From: Salvelinus alpinus
Taxonomy: Eukaryota; Chordata; Actinopteri; Salmoniformes; Salmonidae
Reading direction: 5' to 3'
Assembly (NCBI RefSeq): GCF_045679555.1
Contig: NC_092096.1
Span: forward strand, 28,652,364 to 28,716,363
DNA: 64,000 bases
Part shown: positions 1-13,100 of the stretch, piece by piece
How the letters are laid out: each line of letters starts with the position of its first letter
Position numbering within the stretch: position 1 is the first letter of the stretch
Program-made: the position numbers and the translations under genes
The notes under the pieces: generated by a model
Seen by the model: the letters and a program-made list of their open reading frames with translations, nothing else
Told to the model about the DNA's origin: nothing
Databases searched by the model: none

Positions 1-162
1 TCTGTCAACACCGTCTCAGCCTCGGATCCCACTGGTGCATCAGTGCGACAGACAGACCCCTATCATTGGATGGCCAGTGTGTTGACAGCTTTACTAGTGG
101 TCTGCTGCCTCTTTCTGGCAGTCACCCTTACATTTACAGTTTTCTATAGAAGCCGTGTGAGG
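1..162 (+). CDS. 3' part of an unrecognised single-pass membrane protein gene
   Basis: Open in frame from the first base of the window, so the gene starts to the left. It encodes a Ser/Thr-rich stalk followed by a clear membrane segment (about residues 25-50, WMASVLTALLVVCC onward) ending in a basic FYRSRVR stop-transfer patch, as in a type I membrane protein. A good donor (GTGAGG or GTAAGG) follows at 157-168. Without splicing the frame reads on to a stop at 258. Another frame at 207-297 reads a tail with GSEDNKAKD and PEVVA before TAA, but its phase does not fit the visible donors. I do not recognise the family, and the real C-terminus is unresolved. The gene is tail-to-tail with INTS13. 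Confidence 0.4.
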
Positions 163-1160
163 GTAAGGACTCTTGCGATTTGGCCCTCAGAGGGGGTTGT
201 CCCAGGTCACATCATGGATCTGAGGACAATAAGGCCAAGGATGCCCCTGCTGTTCTGACCAAAAGTACCCCCACTTCCCCCGAGGTTGTGGCGTAACGCT
301 TCACCAGCCAGTGGAGAGCATCTCACTCCCACATATCTCCAGGGCAGACAGCCTTATCAAAGAGCAGTGTCTTTTCACCCACCTCCACAATACCAGTTCC
401 CACCACAATACCCACATAAAAGACCATGGGAACACAAATCCCAAGAAGAAAAGCATACAAACAAATGAATCCATTCTTGGAAGTGAGGTTGTGACATGTT
501 CATACACACACTAGTCATGCTACTACGAGGGTTGTTGAGACAAATGTGTTGCACAACCGTTTTGGAAGACAAAGTATTAATGGATCTTAGGAGGGCAATT
601 ATAAATGTACCTTTTATACTGGAACGTTGTATTGCTGTGATAATCTACACACATTTGCACTTCTATGTACCAAAACGTACAACATAAAGCATGAAAATTG
701 TCGTTTTTCATTTCATTGAGGAATCCTAAAGTAGAATTAAGATACAATATACATCATAGCTGGATTTTACTATATTTCAGACAAAAACCTTCCAAACTGA
801 CAAAACTGCATTTTGTTATATATGAGACTTGATGCCAACCATTCGCGGTCACCGTACCATTAACCTAACCATGAGAAAAATAGAACGGCACAAAAAAAAA
901 ATACTGCCTGTTGACCAAACTTTATTGCTTCACACAATATGTGAGCCTATCCATACAAACGTGGGTAGAAAAACGAACAAAAATCACTCTAAAAATTACA
1001 AAGTCTGACTGCTACCCATTTAATCTATGCCTGGTATGGACAGAGTAGGGGAAGACAGTCCATACACCTCAGATTGACATGATGTCTGGTCCAAGCTCAT
1101 ATTCCTGCTGTGGTAAGGTGTTCGGTGGAGTGGGTGCATCCTGTATAGAGACAGGTCACA
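163..1160. other. convergent 3' ends of the left-edge gene and INTS13; no further gene seen
   Basis: This stretch holds the possible last exon and 3' UTR of the left-edge gene and, from 1160 down to about 900, the 3' UTR of INTS13 on the other strand. The frame at 286-468 is proline/glutamine rich but has no convincing start or splice link. I see no RNA gene or repeat apart from a 30-bp segment (206-236) that recurs at about 2000-2034. Confidence 0.4.
921..926 (-). promoter_or_regulatory. poly(A) signal of INTS13
   Basis: TTTATT on the + strand, i.e. AATAAA on the - strand, about 235 bases beyond the INTS13 stop codon. It is the first canonical signal downstream of the gene. Confidence 0.6.
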
Positions 1161-4100
1161 TCATCTGGTGGCTTTCCCATTCTCGTGGAGGTCCATTCTG
1201 TTAACAATAGGAAAAAAGTAAACTGATTATTTATCATAAGACCGTCTACTCCATAACAGGCACTGGACAATCAGATTTCAGTCAAGAAAACAAACTACAA
1301 CATCTCTATCAAACATTATAAACTGGGTGGTTCGAGACCTGAATACTGACTGGCTGACAGACGTGGTACATCAGACTGTATACCACAGGTATGACAAAAC
1401 ATGTATTTTTACTGCTCTAATTACTTTGGTAACCAGTTTATAATAGCAATAAGGCACCTCAGGGGTTTGTGGTATATGGCCAATATACCACAGCTAAGGG
1501 CCTGTATCCAGGCCCTTCGTGTTGCATTGTGCAGCCCTTAGCCATAGTATATTGGCCATATAACACACCTCCTTGGGCCTTATTGCTTAATTAGAACTAG
1601 GGGTTATAATACACTGTGATGTGGGGAATGGTTATATACAGTACATTATCACACACCCATTCTCATCTTTAAGGTGCTGGTATAACTCTGCCTTGTTGTT
1701 CACAGAGCTGATCCTTCCGGCAAACTCCTGGTGTTTCCTGGAGTTGGCCACAGTGATTCTGTTAGTCCACATGGTGAGCAGGGACACCGGACCTACATTG
1801 TAACCACAGGCCGAAAACACACACAGAGGCAGAAAAATCAATGAAAAGGAAAAATACATGTAATGGCACACCTTATCAATGTATTGTCTCTGAATAAAAA
1901 AGGTAATTAATGCAGTGATGAGACAAAAAACGAATAATAATAGAATACTACTCATTGCAATGACAACCATGAACTTGGCATTCAACAAATATACCAGTTC
2001 ACACCATGGATCTGAGGACAATAAGGTCAAGGCCAACCAGAAGGGGGGGGGGGGTATGCACCTTTGGCTTTTTCAGGTAGTTGGATCTCTTCCAGACGGG
2101 GCTTCTTGTTGAGAGGCTCTGGCGAGTCAGGAGAATCCTTTATGATCTCCGACTCCCCCTGCTCCTCCTTTCCACGCTCTAGTGCCCCCTTCAGCCTGGT
2201 GGAGGAATCAAATCAAATGTTATTTGTCACATGCCCCGAATACAACAGGTGTAGTAGACCTTACAGTGAAATGCTTACTTACAAGCCCTTAACCAACAAT
2301 GCTTTAACTTCTTTGGGATAGGGGGCGGTATTTTGACATCCGGATGAAAAGCGTGCCCAAAGTAAACTGCCTGCTACTCAGGCCCAGAAGCTAGGATATG
2401 CATATAATTGGTAGATTTGGATAGAAAACACTCTAAAGTTTCTAAAACTGTTAAAATAATGTCTGAGTATAACAGAACTGAAATGGCAGGTGAAACCCCG
2501 AGGACAAACCATCCCCCCAAAAATAAATGTCATTCTACCACTGATTTCAATGGCTGGCACTTTTATAATAGGGCGAAATCGTGCCTAATTGCAGTTCCTA
2601 GGGCTTCCACTAGATGTCAGTCTTTAGAAAGAGTTTCAGGCTGGTTTTTGGAAAAATGAGCCAGAAATTGTAGTTTTTCTAGGTGGCTCCCATTTTGTCT
2701 GTAGTGTTTCCAAGCACGTGAATGAGAGCGCGTTCTTTGGTATTTTTCTCCGGTAAAGACAATAACGATTCTCCGTCTTAAATTTTATCGTTTATTTGCG
2801 TATTAGGGTACCTAAGGTTTGATTATAAACGTTGATTGACTTGTTTGGATAAGTTTATTGGTAACGTTTGGGATTAATTTTGTATGCATTTTGAAGGAGG
2901 GAAACCGAGTGGATTATTGACTGAAGCGTGCCAGCTAAACTGAGTTTTTATGGATATAAAGAAGGACATTATCGAACAAAAGGACCATTTGTAATGTAAC
3001 TGGGACTTTTGGAGTGCCAACAGAAGAAGATCTTCAAAGGTAAGGCATATATTATATCGCTATTTCTGACTTTCGTGTCGCAACTCCCTGGTTGAAAATG
3101 ATTTGTTCTGCATGTGTGTGCTGGGCGCTGTCCTCAGATAATCGCATGGTTTGCTTTCACCGTAAAGCCTTTTTGAAATCTGACACGGCGGCTGGATTAA
3201 CAACAAGTTAAGCTTATTTTGATGTATTGCACTTGTGATTTCATGAAAGTTTAATATTTATAGTAATTTAATTTGAATTTGGAGCTCTGCAATTTCACCG
3301 GAAGTTTTCGAAATGAGACGCTAGCGTCCCACTGATCCGCAATTAAGAAGTAAAAAAGTGTTAAGTAGAAAATAGAAAATAAAAGTAACAAATAATTAAA
3401 CAGCAGCAGTAAAATACAAAGGTACAGAGTCAATGTGCCGATTAGTCAAGGTAATTGAGGTAATATGTACATGCAGGTAGAGTTCAAGTGACTATGCATA
3501 GATTATAAACGGAGAGTAGCAGCAGCGTAAAAGAGGGTTCTGGGTAGCCCTTTGATTAGCTGTTCAGGAGTCTTATGGCTTGGGGGTAGAATGCAACACA
3601 GTATGACAGTGACTAGGAGAATACCAGGGTAAAATACTAAACCGGTATATACAGTACCAGTCAAAAGTATGGACACCTAACAAGTGCTCAGCATATGTGG
3701 GAACTCCTTCAAGACTGTTGTAAAAGCACTCCTGGTGAAGCTGGTTGAGAGAATGCCAAGAGTGCAAAGCTGTCATCAAGGCAAAGGGTGGCTTGGGGTG
3801 ATTTGTTTAACACTTTTTTTGGTTACTACATAATTCCATGTGTGTTATTTCATAGTGTTGATGTCTTCACTACTTTTCTACAATGTAGAAAATAGGATAA
3901 ATAAATAAAAACCCTTGAATGAGTAGGTGTGTCCAAACTTTTGACTGGTACTGTATATATTTTTTTTTTTAAATTCTTTTTCAGACAGGATTTTTTTCAT
4001 AATCACAGTTGATTGGATGCAGGTCTGTTTAAAACAGTAGGTCAGGCTTAGGTCAAACAAAATGTGTGTTGTGTCACCCTGACCTCTCTGACTCCTGCCA

Positions 4101-7100
4101 GCTCTTGTCCTCTGAATCCTTGTTGATGTTCTTCTCTGCCTTGTCCTCTTTGTCCTCCCTCTTCCTCCCCCGTTTCTTCCTCTCCTCTTCCTCGGGGGGT
4201 TTGCTGCGGCAGGCGATGATGCAGTCCAGAACCCTCTGGTGTCGCTCGCTGCCCGCCACGTGGGTCTTCACCAGAGTCTCCAGCTCGTTCCACATGATGC
4301 GGTACTGCTCATCCCTAAAGCCCGGAGGAGACATTAACCAGTCAGGACAGGAGACCAGGCACACACACTGAACTTATATATGGTTCCCACCTCCAAACAG
4401 TCATAAAGCGACACAGTTACACTTTCAGACTCTCTCCCCAATTCACTCTCTCCTGCACACATCCCTAACATACAAACACACACAAAAACAGACACGTACA
4501 CACACACACACACCCTGTTTCCCACCCCTAAACACTCAGGGAGTGACACTAAGTCACAACATCAGTCTCTCTCTCACACGGAGCCAGACTACCTTTTAGG
4601 GCCCTTTCCCCTGGAGCCCACAGTGGAGATGGGAAGAGGGTCGTTCTTCCTCTCCATATCCACCAGGTTGTAAACGGTCTTCTGGCAGGTCAGCAAGTCC
4701 TCCTCACTCAGACTCTCCTTCACTATGAGGTTAGCCAGCGGAACCACCTGGATCACACACACCACACACAATTAACACATACACAGTCACACACATACAA
4801 TGAACACACATTTCACACAAAATTACACACACCGTTAAAAAATTTATCAAACGAGTGATGTGAGGTGAGCAACTGTGCAGTGTGTGAAAGGCGGTTGTCC
4901 TGCTCACCGCCTGCATGTTGAAGATGGTGGTCTGGGAGATGATCATTGGCCAATAGCGAGTATAACGCTCCAGCTGGGCTTTGGCCCTCTCCGCCGGGGG
5001 CTTGCCACTAGCCTCAGCGTCTGGGGACTCTGGGACAGGAGTCAGACGGTTCTCCCTCATGAACTCGCCAAAGTCCTGCGGCAGACACACCAAAAAGACT
5101 GGTATAAAACTTTTGGTCCCACTTTTAGAATAAGTGTATTTTATACCTACCAGTGTTAACATGGTAGTTACATAGACACAGCGTAAATATAGGATATTAC
5201 AGGTATACATTGTTACATAGAACACAGTACACAGCTGTTACACCAATTCATTGTTTATGTGTTTTCACGTTGACATTTTATATGCATTAGATTTGTAAAC
5301 AAACTCCAATTAGTTGTGGCTAAACGTCCTCTGCCCCTTACAGTGATGTGGTAGTCAGTCACTATGGGGTAGAGGAGGAAGGGGTGGGAGGGGCTTACAG
5401 TAATGTGGTAGTCAGTCACTATGGGGTAGAGGAGGAAGGGGTGGGAGGGGCTTACAGTGATGCGGTAGTCAGTCACCCGGCCCCCGCAGCCCTCGCTAAT
5501 GGAGGGAGGGTCCTCCAGGGTGGAGCGGGTGCTATTGAGCACGTGCAGGAAGATCTCCCCGCCGTGGCTGCTCAGCATGTGGCTGATGACCTTTGACCCG
5601 GACTTCCTGGGCTGCTCCAGCAGCACTGAGCGACCTGCAATGCAATCAATCACCATCTGTATTTCAACTACATTTGTTTGTATTTTCCGTATGCAAGTAG
5701 TATTAACATTTAGGGTAGGGGGTAGAGGCAAGGGGTCGGGGCAAAAATATTCAGGCTCACCGTTCAGCAAGAAGTTGGTCAAACACGATGAGGGTCGGCT
5801 GTTGACGTCCGTAGGCGAGATCCGATAGGCTCCAGTGCAGTAGTGCAGTTCTGAGCCACCAGTTCACACACAGACACACGGGAAATATCCAGATAAGCCA
5901 AAGGAGAATATTACAACAGAAAATGCTCTTGGGATTTTGATGTGTCGATATCAAGGACATTTTCAGCCATTTTTCAATCTCTTCTTTTATCTTTATAATT
6001 TCAAACGCCACTCAAGCCCCACCTCTACCGAGACTTTTCATTAAGTTAGCGCGACAACAAATAACTACGTTTCCCAGGGTTCATGGTGCCTACCTACACT
6101 GTTGGTGCGAGGAGTGCACCACTTAAGAGTAACTGTCTCCTTAAGTCCACTGTCTCGACTCGTACTACCAGCCATGTGCAGGTCGCCTGAACAACAGAAA
6201 AAGAGGAGAGATGAAAGGGAGAAACTGAATGTTTACTGTAGTGGTTTTATGGCCAAGCCACTAAAAGCCACAATAATTTAGTGGCCAAAACAATACAGAA
6301 TATTTTATTATTATTTCTTAAAACCTCACCACTTTTGAAGAACTCAAGATGGGCGTCCCTGTGATGCAGGAGCTCTACGTCGTAATTGGCCGACGTGTTG
6401 GCGTGCTGCTCCTCCTTCACACCCACAGGAGACGGAGAAGACCAAAAAAAGAGACGTCAGCAAGGTATCCTTTTCATTGACATTGTAGTCATTTGGCAGA
6501 CACTCTTATCCAGAGCGACTTGCAGTAGTGAGTGCCTATCCACTGCTGTCAAGACAAACAAATACTGCTGCTTCATGTTAACAAGGGTTCGAGAAGTACC
6601 AGCAAATGCATAAACCACTGATCTTTGCATCGTCTCTCTTTTGTTCTCTCTTCCGTTCTTCCTATATGGTAATTCCGGTGATGTGAAGATGGATAGCTGT
6701 GGTTGTTGCAGTCTAAAGTTTAAGGGTCTGACGTGTATTTCAATGAAAAGGGCTGTACATGTTTTCTAACCCAGATAAATAACATGGGACTACATGGAGG
6801 ACAAAAACATTTGGGGCAAAAGTTAGGAGATAGGCGTCTACCTGCCTATCATGGCTAGGGACTAAATGACTTACTATTCAAATGAGAGAAAGAGAGAGAG
6901 GAAAGAGAGAGGGAAAGGAGGGAGGTCTGATATCAATACGTACTACTCAACACAGCACAAAGGACCACAACAAGACACTACAAGGAGGGACTGCGACCAA
7001 TCAACTCTGAGGTAGAGAAGGCACCAACAAGGAGTCATACAGGACATGAGGCCGGGGGGGGGGCAAACTACAGGGCACGTAATGCGTACATTCTCATCCA

Positions 7101-10100
7101 CCAAACATGCTAACACTCTCAACTCTGATTGGCTGCTGGAATGTCAAGTAGACAATCGGTGGCCAATCAAAAGTGAGGGCTGTTGAGCGTCCGATGGATG
7201 GACAAAACCAATCCACACAGCCTTGCGTTTCGCGGTCCCTCTTGGTGTGTGTTTAAGAGTACTGACCTGCTCGCAAACATTTAATGTGGGCTAGCAAAAC
7301 AGAAAATACAGCATGAAAACAGCAGCGGTTCCAAGAGTCATTTCAACATGATGATGAACAAATAAAGAACAGTGTGTAAAATAATAGTGCACAATGGCTG
7401 ACGGGGAAGAAGAATGAAGTTTGGGACATTTTGGGGCCGAGCATGGGGTGGGGGTGTGGCAAGGTTAGGGTATCAGAAGGTTGAGGCGAGTGAAGCGATA
7501 GGTGCATTGGGTGGAAGGGCCAATAGAAAATGTGTAATGTGTTGGTTTGTGGATGGAGAGAAAATAAGTGGGCGGGTCAGGATAGGTCATTTTGCAGATG
7601 GGACGTCGCCCTTTTCAAACGTTCGTCCAACCTTCAAAAGTAGCCCATCTTATACCTTAAATAACTAATCTAACATCAGTCATGACATGAAGGAGGCGGG
7701 AAAATAGTTAACTCAAGACTGCTGGGACACAGCCCTGAAGGAAGTAATGGGTGGGAGTTAGTGAAAAGGGTGAAAGGTTATAGATGGGGCTGGTGAAGGC
7801 CTGAACCTTGGGAGAGCTAGAGGACAGAAGATGTACCTTCATTGGGATGTTGGTGATGGTGGTGGAGGCAAGGTCAAAGTGCTGCTGCACTAGAATGTTG
7901 AGTTTGGTGGCCAGGTGCCTCCCTGCCCGCACACTGTGAACCTCGCTGGTCAGCAGAGAGGAGACCTGCCGGTACAGAGGAGGACTATGTAGGACTTTAA
8001 CACTAACAAAGTAGCATGCCATTTTTTATTGTATGGCATCTCTATAGAACTTTGTAACTACAGCATGTGGAAATGAGCACACGTTTACAGGATACTAACA
8101 GTATACTTTATCTACATCAGATTAAGTATGCGTTTGATATGACAAAGTGTGTTTGGAGCGATGTTATACATATCTAGATTAACTTTAAGACTAGGTGAAA
8201 ACAGAGTCAATTTAATGCAACCCTGAGCAGGTTTAAACCTACCTCTTTCTTTGGCCGGTCTGAGACCAGGGTGTCCTCTCCTTGAGGGAAGATGTGGACG
8301 AGCACCAGCTCACACTGCTGGATAGACATCAGTCTGAAACACAGAGACACATTGGAATGCATCGGAAAGATTCAAGACACTTCTTTAGGATCCTCTCGAA
8401 GCCCTTTTAAGATGCCCAATGAAATTAACCCAGTCTAACAAATCTCCTCCTCTAAATCCATTTGAGTTCTCCCATCAAAAATCCCCCCCAAAATCTGACT
8501 TCTAAAGTTCATATTTTATCCCCACTAAAGAGTGTAAAAACAGTGTTATTCTCTTCTCAATCTCTCATACCTGTCTGAGCCTGCTGCCATCTTGTTTTGC
8601 TCTAGAATGGTCTCCTGCACACAGTCCTCCAGCATTCGCACATGGGTGTCACTGTAACAGACAGAAACACACAATACCCCATTAGGATTTCCATGGATGC
8701 CTTCAAAGATGGGCATTACTTCAGTATCTACAGGTTCTCAATTAATAACGAGGTTTAACAGAATCAATAGATCATCTCTTTTGGTACTGTCCTTCGGTGG
8801 CTCACTTTTGGAGTCAGGTCCAGGAGTGGTTGTTAAGTCAGTCTCCCGGGTGGCGCAGTGGTCTAGGGCACTGCATCGCAGTGCTAGCTGCGCCACCAGA
8901 GTCTCTGGGTTCGCGCCCAGGCTGGGCTGGGTTCGCGCCCAGGCTCTGTCGCAGCCGGCCGCAACCGGGAGATCCGTGGGGCGACGCACAATTGGCATAG
9001 CGTCGTCCGGGTTAGGGAGGGTTTGGCCGGTAGGGATATCCTTGTCTCAGTATGTAAAGATGTAATAGAATGTATGCACTCTACTGTAAGTCGCTCTGGA
9101 TAAGAGCGTCTGCTCTTGGCCGGTAGGGATATCCTTGTCTCAGTATGTAAAAAATGTAATAAAAATGTATGCACTCTACTGTAAGTCGCTCTGGATAAGA
9201 GCGTCTGCTAAATGACTAAAATGTAAAAAATTTAATAATGTCTGTTCAGAGGGACCTACAAACAGCACTGTTAGGAGATCTGAAAAACCACCATCAATCA
9301 ATGGGAAATATGAGTATTTATTTTAAGGGAAATCTTGGCACAAACAGAGAGGTTCAAGACCTTCGTAAGTCTTCACAGTAAAATAGAAGAATGTATTGCA
9401 AAAGGAAATATTAAAACTGTAGTGTACTGGGAAAGATGGGTTAGTCTGTGGACATCTGAGGGTTGGAATTAAGATTGTAGTGGTCAATTTGTCAGGGCAT
9501 GGACTCTACAAGCTGTCGAAAGCATTCCACAGGGATGGTGGCCCATGTTGACTCCAATGCTTCCCACAGTTGTGTCAAGTTGGCTGGATGTCCTTTGAGT
9601 GGTGGACCATTCTTGATATACACGGGAAACTGTTGAGCGTGGAAAACCCAGCAGCATTGCAGTTCTTGACACTCAAACCGGTGCACCTGGCACCAATTAC
9701 CATATCCCGTTCATAGGCACAAATATTGTGTCGTGCCCATTTACCCTCTGAATGACACACACACAATCCATGTCTCAATTGTCTCAAGGCTTAAAAATCC
9801 TTCTTTACCCTGCCTCCTCCCTTTCATATATACCAGGGATCCACAACCCTGTTCCTGGAGAGCTACCCTCCTGTATGTTTTTGTTACAACACCAGTTGTA
9901 ACTAACCCGATTCATCTTATCTACCAGCTAATTATAAGAATCAGGTATGCTAGATTAGGGTTGGAGAGAGAATTTACAGGACGGAAGCTCTCCAGGAACA
10001 GTGTTGGAGAGCCCCGATCTACAGTGATTGAAGTGGATTTAACAAGTGACATCAATAAGGCATCATAGCTTTCACCTGGATTCACCTGATCAGTCTATGT

Positions 10101-13100
10101 CAGGGTACCCCAACTGGCGGCCCCAATTTTTTTATTTATTGTTGGACATAAAAGACTGTAAAAAGACCAGCAAATCAGCTCCAAGTGATTTTAATTTCGG
10201 AAATCTGTTCCAAAGTATTATCACGCATAATAGAAATGTGTAATTGCATACAAATGTCAGCAAGGTTTGAAGTGCTTAGGGTTTAATCTTCTGTTTGGGC
10301 TTCTTGTGGTCAATGTGCAGTCTATACATTATTTGTAATTATGTTCCGGCCCCCTAAACATTCACAAATGAGAAAAAAAATGAAAAAAATAAAAATCAGC
10401 CTGCAGCTGAATCCAGTTGATGATCCCTGGTCAATGTAAAGTACACTCAGTGTATATATATAATTGTAATATTTTCCACGGGTCCTACAACTAGTGGAGA
10501 GGGGGGGTAGGGGCATAATAAAAATATATATATACAGTACCAGTCTAAAGTTTGGACACACCTACTCATTCAAGGGTTTTTCTTTATTTTTAATATTTTC
10601 TACATTGTAGTGAAGACATCAAAAGTATGAAATAACACATATGGAATCATGTTGTGAGCAAAAAAGTGTTAAATCAAAATATATTTGAGATTTTTCAAAG
10701 TAGCCACCCTTTGCCTTGATGACAACTTTGCACACTCTTGGCATTCTCTCAACCAGCTTCAAGAGGTAGTCAACTGGAATGCATTTCAATTAACAGGGGT
10801 GCTATGTTAAAAGTTAATTTGTGGAATTTTTTTCCTTCTTAATGTTTGGTAGGGGTGGTATACAGAAAATAGCCCTATTTGGTAAAGCCCATATTATGGC
10901 AAGAACAACTCAAATAAACAAAGAGAAATTATTACTTTAAGACATAAGCCAGCAGCATACCACCCTGCATCCTACTGCTGGCTTGCTTCTAAAGCTAAGC
11001 AGGGTTGGTCCTGGATGGGAGACCAGATGTTGCTGGAAGTGGTGTTGGAGTGCCAGTAGGAGCCCCCCTTTCCTCTGGTCTAAAAAAATATCCCAATGCC
11101 CCAGGGCAGTGATTGGGGACAATGCCCTGTGTAGGGCGCCGTCTTTCAGATGGGAGGTTAAAACAGGTGTCCTGAATCTCTGTGGCCACTAAAGATCCCA
11201 TGGCACTTATTGTAAGGGTGTTAACCCCAGTGTCCTGGCTAAATTTCCAATCTGGCCTTCATACCATCACGGTCACCGAATCATCCCCAGTTTACAATTG
11301 GCTCATTTATCCCTCTCCCCTGTAACTATTCCCCAGGTTGTTGCTGTAAATGAGAATGTGTTCTCAGTCAACTTACCTGGTTAAATAAAAAAGGTCAGTC
11401 AATCCAGAAAATGTCAAGAACTTTGAACGTTTCTTCAAATACAGTCACAAAAACTATCATGGAACTGGCTCTCATGAGGACCGCCACAGGAAAGGAAGAC
11501 CCAGAGTTACCTCCGCTGCAGAGGATAAGTTCATTAGAGTTACCAGCCTCAGAAATTGCAGCCCAAATAAATGCTTCACAAAATTCAAGTAACAGACACA
11601 TCTCAACATCAACTGTTCAGAGGATACTGTGTGAATCAGGCCTTCATGGTCAAATTGCTGCAAAGAAACCACTACTAAAGGACACCAATAAGAAGCAGAG
11701 ACTTGCTTGGGCCAAGAAACACGAGCAATGGACATTAGACCGGTGGAAATGTGTCCATTGGTCAGGAGTCCAAATTTGAGATTTTTGGTTCCAACCGCCA
11801 TGTCTTTGTGAGACGTGGTGTGGGTGAACGTATAATCTCTGCATGTGTAGTTTCCACCGTAAAACATGGAGGAGGAGGTGTTATGGTGCTTTGCTGGTGA
11901 CACTGTCTGTGATTTATTTAGAATTCAAGGAACACTTAACCAGCATGGCTACCACAGCATTCTGCAGCAATACGCCATCCCATCTGGTTTGCGCTTAGTG
12001 GGACTATCATTTGTTTTTCAACAGGACAATGACCCAACACACCTCCAGGCTGTGTAAGGGATAATTGACCAAGAAGGAGAGTGATGGAGTGCTGCATCAG
12101 ATGACCTGGCCTCCAGAATCACCCGACCTCAACACAATTGAGATGGTTTGGGATGAGTTGGACCGCAGAGTGAAGGAAAAGCAGCCAACAAGTGCTCAGC
12201 ATATGTGGGAACTCCAAGACTGTTGGAAAAGCATTCCAGGTAATTGCTGGTTGAGAAAATGCCAAGAGTGTGCAAAGCTCTCATCAAGGCAAAGGGTGGC
12301 TGGCTACTTTGAAGAATCTCAAATACATTTTGATTTGTTGAACACTTTTTTTTGGTTACTACATGATTCCATGTGTTATTTTATAGTTTTGATGTCTTCA
12401 CTATTATTCTACAATGTAGAAAATAGTAAAAAATAAAGAAAAACCTGTGAATGATTAAGTGTGTGGATTTGGGGATTTGAAATTATACAAGTAATGTTAT
12501 TTGATAGTTCCAAATCTTTCTGTTAATTTCATAGCTGATCTATCCCCTAAAAAAATTGTATTATAATAAATAAACAATTATTTACTAATTATGTTAATGT
12601 TTACCTCTTGGCGTTTGTGAGGCAGATAATGCGCCCCCTGTTGGCCACCCTGTCAGCAGTGTCCATGAGGGTGGTGCGTGCCTCGTGCTGGTACTCAGTG
12701 ATCTTACACAGTGACTCCACCGCTGCCACCAGGCCGTGCAGGACGCTGCAACACTCAGGGTCCTCCTGTGGGTTAGGTGGACCCACAGCTGCCAGAGCAG
12801 ACATGAGCTATCACATGAAAGCAAGTCAAGTCAACAATACATTACAACAAAACCTCTATCTGGACAGGATTGGTTAACCTCAAAATGAGACAATGAGATT
12901 GGTAGTAGTGTAGTGAGTATTGCAATAACAAAAAGATGTAGACTTTCAACAATAGATTGCTTAGAATCATAGAACTGGTGCTGTAAAAAATTGCTGCCCT
13001 GTTGATAAATAAGCATCCATCTCTCGAAGATGGAAATAAAGTACCTCATGAGTGCTTTGGTCCTCTTGCCTCCAGCTGTTCAGAATGTGGAACTCTGAAT

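Noticed and set aside
1632-2036. Hydrophobic 134-codon frame on the - strand as a membrane protein gene
   Set aside because: Its last 45 codons are INTS13 exon 15 in the proper frame; the hydrophobic upstream part is intron with a normal acceptor at 1793-1794.
10946-11070. 5S rRNA gene
   Set aside because: Only the internal promoter half is 5S-like and it runs into a SINE body and AT-rich tail; it lies inside a Tc1 copy.
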